Source: Prunus persica (Eukaryota > Streptophyta > Magnoliopsida > Rosales > Rosaceae). Taken from it: a stretch of DNA of 64,000 bases. How positions within the stretch are numbered: position 1 is the first letter of the stretch; each line of letters opens with the position of its first letter. This document shows positions 48,821 to 59,612 of this stretch, one piece after another. Below the pieces are notes generated by a model that worked only from the letters and a program-made list of their open reading frames with translations, was not told where the DNA came from and did not search any database. The stretch spans positions 17,619,574 to 17,683,573 of the forward strand of contig NC_034010.1 of assembly GCF_000346465.2 (NCBI RefSeq), read 5' to 3'. Position numbers and translations under genes: made by a program.

Positions 48821-50106
48821 TCACTCTGCAATGATGGGTTTTGAAGCTGGGATGAGTGCTTCTCTGATGTGTTGTTGATCCTCCAAATCATCAGATACTT
48901 GCTTGGGCGGCTTAGATGGTTTCCAGTATATTGCATAGAGAATCAGCTGAGCAGTACCAAATAAAAATCCAGTCCCATTTGGAATCTGCAAATGATTGAA
49001 CAATATGTGGGACAAAATATTTATTAGAATCAATGAGTATTTCATAGGATAGGTGATGTTGGTAGGAAACTTACTCCAACAAACAAGTCTTTTGCAAGAA
49101 TGGCATAGAGTGTCCAAATCCCTCCATTGAGGAAAAGGATGAATGAGAGAAGAAAAGGCATGTATTCCACACTCTTTAGTGCCACCACAGTTTTCTGTAC
49201 ATTAATACAAAGTTTAACATACGGATGTTAATAGATCTTAACCGGTTAGTAAGTTAATACGAAAAACAGTACTCACTCGAGAGGAACAACACAACAGTTC
49301 ATATTTGCCATAGTATGTAACAAGTCTAAGAATCTGAAAACTTATCAGTTGATGTTTCTCCTACCATGGCTGAAAGAGGGGAAGCATATGCAATCATGCT
49401 GAAGACGGAACACAAAAGTCCTGCTGCGTCGATCCGCTGATCTCCATGTAGCAGAAACTGAGTAAGCAAAATTGCTGCTGCTGGAAAGGCTACATTAAGA
49501 GCTACAACAAGCATGGCAGTCCTGGCCTAAGATCATATACCACCATGAAACAGATCAATGCAAGAGCAACTTGAACAGTAATTAATCTCAAATACTTTGT
49601 ATGGTAGAAATAGATAAAACTTACCTTCATTCTTGGTGGTGCAAAAAGTAGAAATATGGTAAGAAAAACGATCTCCACAACGGCACCAAAAATATTGACC
49701 GTGGCCACCAGCACGCTATTTGGCTTAATAAGTCCATAGTAAACCCAGAAATAGGCGTTCAATAACTTGCTAACATAAGGAACACTCTCAAATTCCTCAG
49801 TTGATCTACGCCTCAGAATTCGCACGAACACATTTCTACATCAATTCCAAAAACAAAAACAAAAAATCATTGAAATCAAATCTGCACAAAAACTAACAAA
49901 ACCAAGATGTTGTAAATTGCAAAATCAAAGAGCTCACGCAGGAGAGACGTAGACTAATCCCGACATAATGTTACCTGAAAATACACATGCAGATTAATAC
50001 ATATTTACATCAATTCATATGAACTCCAAAACAAAAAAAACAGAAGAGAGCTGTATTGCTAATACTTACCTAGCAACCCAAAAATGACAACGAAATTTAT
50101 TGCCAT
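48821..50106 (-). CDS. SWEET sugar transporter, clade IV (SWEET16/17-like), 243 aa
   Basis: Six exons on the minus strand: 50106-50070, 49974-49938, 49835-49625, 49526-49365, 49194-49075 and 48985-48821. All junctions are GT-AG with consistent phases. Two MtN3/saliva triple-helix bundles are visible. The first contains FGLLGNIMSGLVYVSP, RRRSTEEFESVPYVSKLLNA and YYGLIKPNSVLVATVNIFGA. The second contains ALNVAFPAAAILLTQFLL, YASPLSAMKTVV, VEYMPFLLSFILFLNGGIW and NGTGFLFGTAQLILYAIYW. The TEEFESVPY and SPLSAMKTVV...EYMPF motifs are SWEET hallmarks. Family knowledge: clade IV members sit in the tonoplast and move fructose/glucose. The clade call rests on resemblance to SWEET17 and is less sure than the family. 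Exon structure matches the usual six-exon SWEET plan. Confidence 0.92.
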
Positions 50107-51899
50107 GTTGAGGAAGATTGATGAAGAACTAAGGCTCAATCCTGCCAGAAATAGGAAAGAAGAAAGCTATATTTCTGGGGCAGGAATTAAGACTTCTGTT
50201 TAATCTGCCGGGCTTGAAGAGTAGCACTGGAGCTGTTTTATTGACTTCTCTTCTTTGGAATCTAAAGTCGCTGCAGTTAACTTGAGTTAGTGAGAGCATG
50301 ATGCTGTCTGTACGTCCTTCTGATTTTGTGCCTGATTGCTGTGCTGATGTTGCTTTATCAAATTATTAGTTGTCATTTTAACTTTTCTTCGCTACATATA
50401 CATAATTAATTTACTCTGCATGGGTCGCTTTTTTATCAACTCGCAGCGCACACCAATCTGTCTTAGTCTAGCTGTTTTTGACCACACTACTTGCAAATAA
50501 TATTATGTGACTGCGGTATTTGTCTTCACTTGGTTGGAGGAGGTGTCAGATTCGACTCAAATACACGACGTCAAAGACGAAATACATATTAGATAGTGTA
50601 TTGACCTGTTATAAAAGTATCATGTAATTATCCTATTGTTTATCAAAATAAAAAAGACACAACGAATTCTTAACCAAGCTTTTGTCTTTTATAACGGTTA
50701 AACAAAACAAAATGTAAGTAAACAAAGGGAAAAAGAAAAAGTTGCTCGGTCTTTTACTGGACTGAGACAGAATCGCTTGCATTGTGCCATTAGTTAAGGG
50801 GGAAGCTTTATTGTCTGCGATTGTCATCCAGGTGAGCTGCTGAGGCCAAACACTTAGTCGTGTGGCGCTTTACGCTTTACTTTGGTTCACTGATATGTCT
50901 GACCAATCTGGTCTTTGCATGGAAACAGAAACAGAGGGGGAGAAGGAGGTGATTACTTGGTAAGCATCCATCACATAATCCCAAAAGAAAAAAAACAAAA
51001 AACAAAAAACAAAGTGATGTGCCCCAGGATCAATGGAAAAGCAATACCACCACCAGACTTGGATTACGATGATTTAGAGGACAAAACACAGGGAGAGAAG
51101 GAGGTGAGAAGAGAAATGATATTACAAACATTAAAAAATTCTATTATGGTATCTGTATCAATGTGCTTTGATTAATTAAAAAGCATCAATAATTCATTTC
51201 AGACACAATCTCAAACTTAATGTCTTTTGATTAGTAGTTTGCAATGATTGTCATAATGAGCGTAAAAATTTTGTGTCCACTATGAATAAAAAAATACAAT
51301 TCTCTTTTATGTTCACTTCTATTGAGAGATTCTCAAATGACTTTGTTTGAGAGATATCTTTCATCAATTGAGAATTTTATTTCAGCGATTCGAATCGTTT
51401 AATTTTAGGGCTTTATTCATAGATCATGTTTGTAAAAAATTAGACAAACCAAACGCCATATAGTTGTGAGCAATAAAATAGACGAACATGGTGCTTTAAG
51501 AAAATACTAAAATGACAAAAAAATTAATTAAATAGTCAAATAGTTTCAAATTCAAGTGATTTTCTGCAAAAATAATCTCTAAGGACTGCTAAAAAATAGA
51601 TTGTTCAGATAACTGAAGTTCTATGATAGAAAACAACAAACTAACATACAAGAAAGATACTCAACAAACCACTATTGGGGGCTTCTTGTCTTCAACTGCC
51701 ATCTTGGCTTTGGGACTTATGGGAACTCCTCCAGAGGTAAAGTCAAAGCAGTGTTACGAAATAAGATAATGGAGAGTTGTGTAGTTTTGGGGTTCTGTTA
51801 TCTCAATTTTAAGACTCATTTGGTTTTTGAGATATGTTGTGAATTTAGCGTATAATACTAGATACGCATTTTTTATATATAAACGATATATTATTTTAA
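50107..51899. other. SWEET upstream region and intergenic DNA
   Basis: No second gene. Frames at 50633-50827 and 50915-51175 are low-complexity and without domains. Confidence 0.4.
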
Positions 51900-51995
51900 T
51901 TTAATATAAATTACAAAGATGGGGATTCAAACTCGAGTGCAAAGTGAAGTACACATCCTTTCTAACCAACTTGGCTTAGCTCATAAGATACCCGT
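51900..51995 (-). mobile_element. SINE-like, tRNA-derived sequence
   Basis: On the minus strand AGCCAAGTTGGTTAGAAAGG (box A-like) is followed by GAGTTTGAATCCC (box B-like), then AT-rich DNA. Confidence 0.45.
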
Positions 51996-52584
51996 TTTAT
52001 AACATGAGTAGATTGAAAACATTACACGGTGACATAACTGTTACACTATGTGACTGGAGAAAATCTGCTATTCTATTCCTACCACGTGGCTTGTTTATAT
52101 TAACCCACATGGCATGAACAATCTCCCGTAAATTTTTCTCCTGAGACTAGAGCGCATGAAGTACACGCAGGATCAGCAAAATACCAATAAAAGGCACAGA
52201 GAGGAAAAAAAAAAAAAAAAAAAGCAGCAACGTCAGGTCACTCTCGTTGGTCGTTGCCATGTCACTCTTATCTGAGTGAGCTCCACAAACTTTTAAATCA
52301 AGAATGATGTTCCTCAAGAATTTTTTAGCCTCTTGACAATTCAATTACATTTCCACACAAAAAAACAAACAAAGAAGAAAAAAAAAACCACTCAATTAGA
52401 TATGTCGTTGCTGATGGTGATATGAAGCTGAATATAAACCAACCACATGCTCATTTTACGTATTGACTTGTTTTCCAACTCATGGCCATATGATTTGATT
52501 GGTTGAGATACATTACAGCTCAAGTAATTTTTTTCCCTAGAACATCTTCATATACTTCAAAAACGTTTTTTCTAGTTCCATTAG
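51996..52584. other. Intergenic
   Basis: A run at about 52206-52223 and scattered AT-rich DNA. No gene seen. Confidence 0.35.
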
Positions 52585-52676
52585 GAGGAAAGACAACCCT
52601 GGAGTTTCGAACCTGGGTGCCAAGTATGGGAGAAGGAAGGGCCACAACCACTGTAGTAAATCCGCTTGACTACTTC
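52585..52676 (-). mobile_element. SINE-like sequence interrupted by a hAT element
   Basis: On the minus strand TACTACAGTGGTTGTGGCC (box A-like) precedes GGTTCGAAACTCC (box B-like). The adjacent hAT element is inserted at ACTACTTC near its presumed 5' end. Confidence 0.45.
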
Positions 52677-53683
52677 CAGTGGCGTAGCCACCATAGGGTC
52701 AATTACGACCCCATGACAGCCATAAGAATAGGCTTGGAGGTCCCTATTTGCTGGTGGTGCGACCCCATGCACAGAAGCTGCTAAAAGTCCTAAAGGACAG
52801 CCATGAGAATAGGCTTGGACGTCCTTTTGCATGAAGGCCTTGCAGCGCTGTGAGGCTCTTTTGTTCTTAAATCGCCTGGAAAACGACGTCGTTCTGCAGG
52901 CTCTTCATCTTTTTTTCATGACTGACCTCAAAACTTGGTCGTTTTGAGCCAACAAAAAAAAAAAAGACACCCACCACACCCCTCTTTAGTCTTTACCCGA
53001 CTCCACACCCCAAAAATTCCCAAATTATTTCACACTCCCACTCCCTCTCAAACACTAAGCACCAACCTCCACCCCCCTTAATTCCCAATGACATCATGAC
53101 ATGGATGGTTTCTTAGATGAGAACCTAGAGGTCCTTCACACTCTTCTAATAAAGGTAAAACCTGAAAGTTTTTTGTTCTGTATTATCTCTTTTTAATTCT
53201 TGTTGTTTTGAAATCCTTGTAGAATTGTAATCTTTTATATGTTAGACAACCTTATCTATGGTTTCAATTTCAAATTAATTCCAGACTTTGGCTAAGGCTT
53301 GCTAGCTTTTTTCTGACTTGTTCAACTTCATTTGATAAGGTTGTAGTTTGAGTTTCAAATACCTACCGTGTAAAAAGGGCTTGATGTAATATGTTACCTA
53401 ATGTACTCAACTTGTGCAATATAAATATCCAGCTCGATCACAATGATGGTTTGCTAATTTGATCAAAACTCTTCCCTGTGAAGTTCATTCTTTCAGTATA
53501 CTTGTTCTGGACTTGGCTAGAAAAGTTCCGTCCAAGTCGTTTCTAACACTGGAATGTAGGTTTTGTGTGTTTGATTAGTTGAAAGTGTTATCATTTAATT
53601 TTTCAATGTTATTTAATTTTATTTTTTAAATTATAATTTTTACACTATAAGCTTATGACCTAAGAATCCTGGATCCGCCACTG
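52677..53683. mobile_element. hAT-type non-autonomous element, 1007 bp
   Basis: Terminal CAGTGGCG...CGCCACTG inverted repeats are flanked by a perfect 8-bp duplication ACTACTTC (52669-52676 and 53684-53691). A sub-repeat of about 25 bp recurs inside (GACAGCCATAAGAATAGGCT and GACAGCCATGAGAATAGGCT). There is no transposase reading frame. Confidence 0.82.
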
Positions 53684-53691
53684 ACTACTTC

Positions 53692-54431
53692 AAACACTTT
53701 TTAAAAACTTAATTAGCCCCTTTTTGTGACTTTTGTTTTTGTTTTTGTTTTTTACTTTCAAATTTTAATTAAAGGTGAAAAAGGGTAAATGAGAGGATAG
53801 TGAGAAGAGAGATGATTCCTTGAAGATATATAGCTTACAGATTATTGTTGTCATTAATAATCTCCTACGTACACACTACTCAAAAAAAATAAAAATTCTC
53901 GACGGGTATGGGTATTGATGCTCATAAAAGGGGTTTGTATTGGTATTTTGGTGCTCAATAAGCTATGTCACATATACGGATATAGTGATATGGATACACG
54001 ACACAGAGATATAGAGAAAAGACAAATCTCAAAAAACTAGGACACGGAGACACGACAATTAAAATTATAATAATACTTATATATATTTTAAAACAAATAT
54101 TGATGTTCATACTCCAATTCCACAATACTATACAGTGAAATTCAAGCTTTCCAATGCCTTTAAATATAGTTTATTAATTTGATATGAATTATAATTGAAT
54201 TAACATATTAGTTGACCTTGAGTATGAATTGACCCGTATCGTTAGAGTGTCTTGACCATGTATGTGAAGTGTCTTGACCATGAACACGGTGTTGACCATT
54301 GGACATGAGTTTCTGTTTTGGAGTTAGGGATAGGAAACACCTGCAAGTGGGAAAAGAAATTCCCACTCAACTTACACCATGACACATGGTCACATGTCTC
54401 CCAAATACCCCTCAACCCAAAGCACCAATTA
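53692..54431. other. Intergenic
   Basis: AT-rich, no gene. It ends in TTA, the left target duplication of the PIF/Harbinger element. Confidence 0.4.
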
Positions 54432-54663
54432 GAGCAACTCCACCCCTTAGGGCAAAGTCTAAGGCAAGGGCAAGCAAGGGCTGACACTATTCATGTGAAT
54501 AGTGTCAGTCTTACCATTTGTGGTTCCACCCACAAGGGCAAAGTCTAGGGCAATTACTATTCATTGTACTTTATTTCCTATTTTTTTATACTTTAAATCA
54601 TTAATTTTGATAATCTTTTGTAATTAAATTTTCGGATAAGATTTTCGAATGTGAATCTCGGTT

Positions 54664-54950
54664 GCCACGTGTCTTATTCCAGATAAAATTTTCGGATATT
54701 CATTAATAAAAATTATAATCTCAGATTTCCGATAAAATTTTCACCCTCTAAAATTGTGCCACGTGTCCCATGTCAGATAAGATTTTCAGATATTTTTAAA
54801 AAATTATAATCTCATATTTCAGATAAGATTTTCACCCTCTAAAATTGTGCCACGTGTCCCATGTCTGATAAGATTTTCAGATATTTTTTTACAAATAGTG
54901 ATCTCAGATTTCAGATAAGATTTTCACCCTCTAAAATTGTGCCACGTGTC
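54664..54950 (+). promoter_or_regulatory. G-box tandem repeat array before the transposase
   Basis: GCCACGTGTC occurs at 54664, 54758, 54849 and 54941 (spacing 94, 91 and 92 bp) in a repeat that also contains CAGATAAGATTTTCACCCTC and ATTGTGCCACGTG. A TATA-like CTATATAAC follows at about 54972, about 90 bp before the ATG. CACGTG is a bHLH/bZIP-binding G-box (ABRE-like context). The regulatory role is inference. Confidence 0.7.
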
Positions 54951-55063
54951 ATCTCTATCTTCTGAATCCCTCTATATAACTACATCATCAACACCACTCC
55001 TCTCACACCATCTCTGATATATTCCTTCATTTCTCAGATTTTACAAAACACATTATACTCTCA

Positions 55064-56425
55064 ATGTCAAACTTTAGGAGGGTGTTGGAGAGGCAACAGA
55101 AAGAATGGGAAGAAATCCGACGTAGACGTGAGGAAGAAGATCGGGACACCGATGAAGAAGAGGAAGAAATGCTTGAAGTAGCGGCGGTGTGTATGATGAA
55201 TCAATCAAGCCAACACCATCGTCGTCGTGCTCCGAATGTGGACAGACACAGAGAGTCTCGGGGTAAGAATCTCTTGGAGGATTACTTTATCCCAAATTCG
55301 TTATATCCTGCTCATAAGTTTCGAGAGAGATATAGAATGCAGCCACATTTGTTCCAAAAAATCATGCATGATATTTGTAATTACGACACATACTTCATTC
55401 AAAAGCATGATGCTGTTGGAGTTTTGGGTTTTATCTCGGAGCAAAAACTTACAGCTGCTTTGCGGATGCTTGCTTATGGGGCATCTGCAGAGCAGGTGGA
55501 TGAGATTGCAAGGATGGGAAAATCTACTATCCTAGAGTGCCTGGTGAGATTCTGTGATGCAGTGGAAAATTTGTACACGAGGGAGTACCTTCGCAAACCC
55601 ACTCCGAGGGACCTACAAAGGCTTCTACAAAAAGGCGAGGCTCGAGGTTTCCCAGGAATGATCGGAAGCATCGATTGCATGCATTGGCAGTGGAAGAATT
55701 GTCTTACTGCGTGGCAAGGAGAGTATGGGAATCGGAAGGGCCAAAAAAGTATCATTTTGGAGGCCGTAGCTTCATTCGACACTTGGGTTTGGCATGCCTT
55801 TTTTGGGGTTGCCGGATCTCAGAATGACCTCAATGTCCTTGGTCAATCCCCGGTGTTCGACGAGGTATTGCGAGGTCATTCCCCTCAGGTCACATACCAA
55901 ATCAACAATACCGTATACTCTGGTGCGTACTACCTTGCCAACGGAATTTATCCTAGGTGGACGACATTCGTGAAAACAATTCCGAATCCCCAATCCGAGG
56001 AGGAAAGAAGCTTTGCTTCCTTTCAAGAAGGTTACAGGAAAGACGTGAAAAGGTGTTTCGGTATCTTGCAAGCTCGTTGGGCAATTATCAGGGGTGCTGC
56101 TCGGATGCTAGACGAGGAGGTGCTGAGGAGTATTATGATGACTTGCATCATCCTCCACAACATGATTGTGGAGGATGAGTATGACTACGATGCTCCAGAG
56201 GTGTTTGAACCCGATCCTATGAACACGGCGTTGACAAGAATATATGAAAGGTCGATGAGACCAAATGGACTACCAATGGAGCCCAAACCTTTAGTTCAGG
56301 ATGGTCGATTCAACAACCCCATGATTGATCGTTATCAAGAAATGCAATCTTCATATGTTCACGAAAGACGTCAAGTTGACTTGATCGAGCACTTGTGGCA
56401 GATGAAAGGCAATCACAATGGATGA
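55064..56425 (+). CDS. PIF/Harbinger transposase (HARBI1-like nuclease), 453 aa, catalytic Glu replaced
   Basis: A single uninterrupted frame of family-typical length. The N-terminus is highly charged (QQKEWEEIRRRREEEDRD, then an acidic run). A helix-turn-helix-like region (LAYGASAEQVDEIARMGKST, about 137-155) is followed by the DDE domain. Asp204 lies in GSIDCMHWQW and Asp255 in GSQNDLNVLG. The third block reads RKDVKRCFGILQARWAIIRG, where family members have Glu at the position of Lys329. It ends with CIILHNMIVEDE. Family knowledge: the enzyme cuts the TIRs and works with the Myb-like ORF2 protein in the nucleus. With Lys329 (codon 56048-56050, AAA) cleavage is expected to fail. The frame is otherwise intact, suggesting recent loss. 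Confidence 0.92.
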   Translation: MSNFRRVLERQQKEWEEIRRRREEEDRDTDEEEEEMLEVAAVCMMNQSSQHHRRRAPNVDRHRESRGKNLLEDYFIPNSLYPAHKFRERYRMQPHLFQKIMHDICNYDTYFIQKHDAVGVLGFISEQKLTAALRMLAYGASAEQVDEIARMGKSTILECLVRFCDAVENLYTREYLRKPTPRDLQRLLQKGEARGFPGMIGSIDCMHWQWKNCLTAWQGEYGNRKGQKSIILEAVASFDTWVWHAFFGVAGSQNDLNVLGQSPVFDEVLRGHSPQVTYQINNTVYSGAYYLANGIYPRWTTFVKTIPNPQSEEERSFASFQEGYRKDVKRCFGILQARWAIIRGAARMLDEEVLRSIMMTCIILHNMIVEDEYDYDAPEVFEPDPMNTALTRIYERSMRPNGLPMEPKPLVQDGRFNNPMIDRYQEMQSSYVHERRQVDLIEHLWQMKGNHNG

Positions 56426-56678
56426 AGGCTAGATTCGTGCTTTGTTTGGAATTATGCTTTGTTTTTAATTATGCTTTGTTTTTGTGTGTTGTGTTTTGTG
56501 GAATTATTGCGAGGTCTTTTTTTATTATTATGCTTATGTATGGTTTGTTTTGTGTGTTGTTTGCAATAAATGAAGGTTTGTTTTTAATTAATCTTTGTGA
56601 GGAATGCTCAAATGTTTTTAATAATACAACATTAGAGAATGCTTTTTTGATTGAATAAAAAAGAAACAATACAACAAA

Positions 56679-57915
56679 TTAAAGGATAATACAACAATTT
56701 AAAAAAAATACAACAATTATAAAAAAATACAACAATACAATATAATGGTTTTCATCATTTAGCCAATCCGTATTGCTAGGTCCGTCGTCATGGAAAAGTT
56801 TTCTTCTCATCACATCCCTTCGTTTATGCTTCCAATAGGCCTTTGTTTCAGGAGACATATGGCTCGTATCCATGGCCATCATTTTCATCTCTCTTTCATC
56901 GTCTTCTTTTTCTTTTGCATGTTGCTTTTCAATTGCAAAGGCTTCCAATCGTGCCTTGTCCGCTTCATCTCTCCTCAAGTCTTTCTCCAATCTTAGAGAG
57001 TTGTTCTTAGCTATTTGCTCGAATATTTGAACACAATCAATGTTCGAAGTGGCCCCTCTCTTGGCCTTTGCCGCCTTTCTCCCAATAGGTCTCGGCGGAC
57101 GTGGGAGTGGTGACTCCGTTTCCATTGGGGAGTCTAATGGCGAATCGGTTGATGGCGATTCTTGGAGCGGCATCTCATGCAACACAACCGGGGGTGCGGT
57201 AGGAATAATTTTGAATCTGAAACAATCCTTGACAATTTCCCAACATTGGAAATGCACAAAACTTTTTTTCCCTTACCCCGTGGCACCGAACCACATTTGT
57301 GCTTGTATGATCTATTCAAAATAAATAATTGGAAGTGCATTAAAAAAATATACAATGCAATAAATTATAAACTATTTTGAAATGCAAGAATAAAATTGAT
57401 TATGTAAATAAATATAGACAAATTGAAAATGCAAAAACAAAAATAAAGATTATGCATGAAATTATAAACTATTTTGAAATGCAAGAATAAAATTGATTAT
57501 GTAAATAAATAAAGCCAATTAGGAAATACAAAAATAAAATAAACATTGTGCAACAAAAAAGAAATAGAATATGCAATAAAAAAAAGTTATCCCAAATTGA
57601 TTAAAATGGCAATTAAAAATATTTTACCTCATCGGAAAGATTCACACCGCTCCGAATGTTCTCCTTTGCTTTTGTCAAGGCATTTCTCCATTTCCCTAAC
57701 TCTTTGTTTAGAATTTTCCATCTACTAGACAAAGTCATTTCGGTCCGAATGGAACCCGATCTTTGACAAAATTCTCCATGAATTTTGCTCCACATATGAT
57801 GGAACTTCATCTCATTGCCCGTGATAGGGTCATGACTAACGTTCACCCAAGACTCGCACAACGCAATATCTTCCTGGGTTGACCACGAGCCTCCGATTTC
57901 AACAGAAGATGCCAT
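56679..57915 (-). pseudogene. PIF/Harbinger ORF2, Myb/SANT-like DNA-binding accessory protein, with in-frame stop
   Basis: Exon 1 is 57915-57628 (MASSVEIGGSWSTQEDIAL..., 96 aa, ending SDEG-type donor GAG|GTAAAA). Exon 2 is 57311-56679, after an AATAG acceptor. Exon 1 is a trihelix/Myb-like domain (WSTQEDIALCESWVNVSHDP, MWSKIHGEF, LSSRWKILNKELGKWRNAL). Exon 2 has QMWFGATG, then TAA at plus 57275-57273, and in the same frame GKKSFVHFQCWEIVKDC, a Pro-rich segment, GRKAAKAKRG and a long acidic/basic coiled region (NAM-associated C-terminal type). The expected continuity across the stop makes it a nonsense mutation. An upstream extension of the frame to 58338 is AT-rich and probably not coding. 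Family knowledge: this protein helps the transposase enter the nucleus and bind TIRs. Confidence 0.78.
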
Positions 57916-58378
57916 TTGTTTATTTTCTACAAATGGAAAGTAGTACAAAAATGTGAGTGGATAGTAAAAAAATATTGGAAGGAGAAGAGTTTGTATGGAA
58001 TTGGTGTGAAAAGTGGAAAATATGAGTAGAGAATAAAAAATATTGGAATGAGTTTGTATGGAGATTTGGTGTGGAAAATGAATTATGTGAGTGGATAGTA
58101 GAAAATATTGTATGGAGAAGAAATTGTATGAAGATTTGGTGTTGAAAGTAGATAAAATGGTTAGGTATTTATAGGGAAAAAATACATACATTTTTGGTAT
58201 TTTTTTTAAAAAAATTTCAGAATTTTTTCGACTTTTTTCGGATTTTTTAGGATTTTTTTTTAAATTTTTTTGGCCAAAAAAATGAGAACCGTAGGATTTC
58301 TGAAAAAAAATCCAATCGGAGCCACCCGGTGCCGACACGTGGCAGGTAACCGTTGGTGCTGACGTCAGCGCACTTCAG

Positions 58379-58435
58379 TCAAATTTTTTTACCGTTGGCG
58401 CGTGTAATACACGCGCCAACGGTAAAAAAATTTGA
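58379..58435. repeat. 57-nt perfect palindrome near the element end
   Basis: Two 28-nt arms around one central base (58407). The core is ACCGTTGGCGCGTGTA and its inverse. Weaker pairing continues outward through GCTGACGTCAGCGC and GCGCTGACGTC. Confidence 0.95.
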
Positions 58436-58624
58436 ATTTACTGCGCTGACGTCGTCGTGACGTCAGCTGAACTCGGGCTCGAGCCCAGTCGATTTTCGCC
58501 CTTGGGCCTGCCAGGGCTCGTGGGACCCGCAGCTTGCCCGGGATGCATTGCTCGCATTGGAGCTGGACTTGGGCTGATTTTTGCCTTTTGCCTGGGCCAA
58601 CCCCTGGCGCTGTACATGCTCTTA

Positions 58625-59087
58625 ATAGTAGACACAAAAAAAAAAAAATAAACAGCGCCACTCCTCAACACAAAGATTTGATGGAGATCTACCTCAAATT
58701 GCAAGAACAATACAACATAAGCCAAAAAAAGATTGATCTACACCAATTTGCAAATATCCAATAGATTGGTAGGAAGACCCTAGAACAACTAGGGGTGAGA
58801 CAAACCTGGCAATACACAAGGAAAACAAAAGCCTAGCACAAAATTGGCTAGGAAAAAATGCCCTCCAGAAATACGGGGGGAGATAATCCGGTTTATTCAT
58901 ACGATGAGATGATTCTACTGGGAATGAACGTATAAAGGAGAGGGAAGAAGAGAGAGAGAAAGGGGGAGGAGACTGTATGCAGCTAGGTTTTCTTTTTCCT
59001 CTTTGCTAATTTTCATTGATGGGACATGATTTACCATTGGATCTATATAATTGTCTATTAAAATTACAAATGATAAAAAGAAAACGG
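58625..59087. other. Intergenic
   Basis: No gene. GA-rich pocket at 58935-58970. Confidence 0.35.
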
Positions 59088-59612
59088 ATTTTTATCACAA
59101 GCGGTCCTTATTTTTAAAAGTCTTTAAGCTTCCCAATCAATAAATGTGGTTCTTTATCTTTTGGTCTACACACCAATTTGGTCCATATTACCTCATTTCG
59201 ACAAAATTTTCATTAAATTTAATCATGTGACTAACTTTAAAGGGGTACTTTCACCAAAGTATAGCTCTTGGTAGTCCTAAAACTCACATTTTTTCTCAAC
59301 AAGGCCATCTTCACTCTGTTTATGGTTTTACATTTGGGTTACATAAAGGAGAATAGATAACATTATTGACAAAATACGTGAGATTTACTTTTTGTCATGT
59401 GTAGATAGGTTATATTATGACGAAAATACCATTTTAAAGTAAGTTATAAGTGTCATCACGTGAACAGTTTTAACAAATATTTTTCCCGAATGTGATGTGA
59501 GGGATCAAACTGATGTGTACACCAAAAAAATAAAGGACCACATTGATTGATTTGAAAGTTTAAGAACCCAAATGAAGATTTTGAAAAATTCAAAAACTGT
59601 TTGTGATAAAAA
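59088..59612. mobile_element. Long-TIR (Mutator-like) non-autonomous element
   Basis: Left TTTTTATCACAAGCGGTCC and the inverse of the right end TTTTTATCACAAACAGTTT continue as related sequence for about 100 bp (both arms include AATCAAT-AATGTGG and GTCTACACA/GTGTACACA). The flanks share AAAGAAAA-type sequence, a possible 9-bp duplication. Confidence 0.6.

Larger units (their letters stand above)
54432..58621. mobile_element. PIF/Harbinger DNA transposon, structurally complete, 4190 bp
   Basis: Flanked by TTA on both sides (54429-54431 and 58622-58624). The left end is GAGCAACTCCACCCC and the inverse of the right end is GAGCATGTACAGCGCC, so the terminal inverted repeats share GAGCA and a looser CCAGGGG/CCCTTAGGG context. 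It carries the two genes of the superfamily: a transposase (+, 55064-56425) and a convergent Myb-like ORF2 (-, 56679-57915). It also has a G-box repeat array and a strong subterminal palindrome. Both genes have a probable disabling lesion (see the entries). Confidence 0.9.

Noticed and set aside
55227..56178. Shorter frames inside the transposase
   Set aside because: Other-frame shadows of the 453-aa transposase.
57916..58338. N-terminal extension of ORF2 up to 58338
   Set aside because: The added residues are Phe/Lys/Ile-rich, from AT-rich DNA. The Myb-like domain starts properly at the ATG at 57915.
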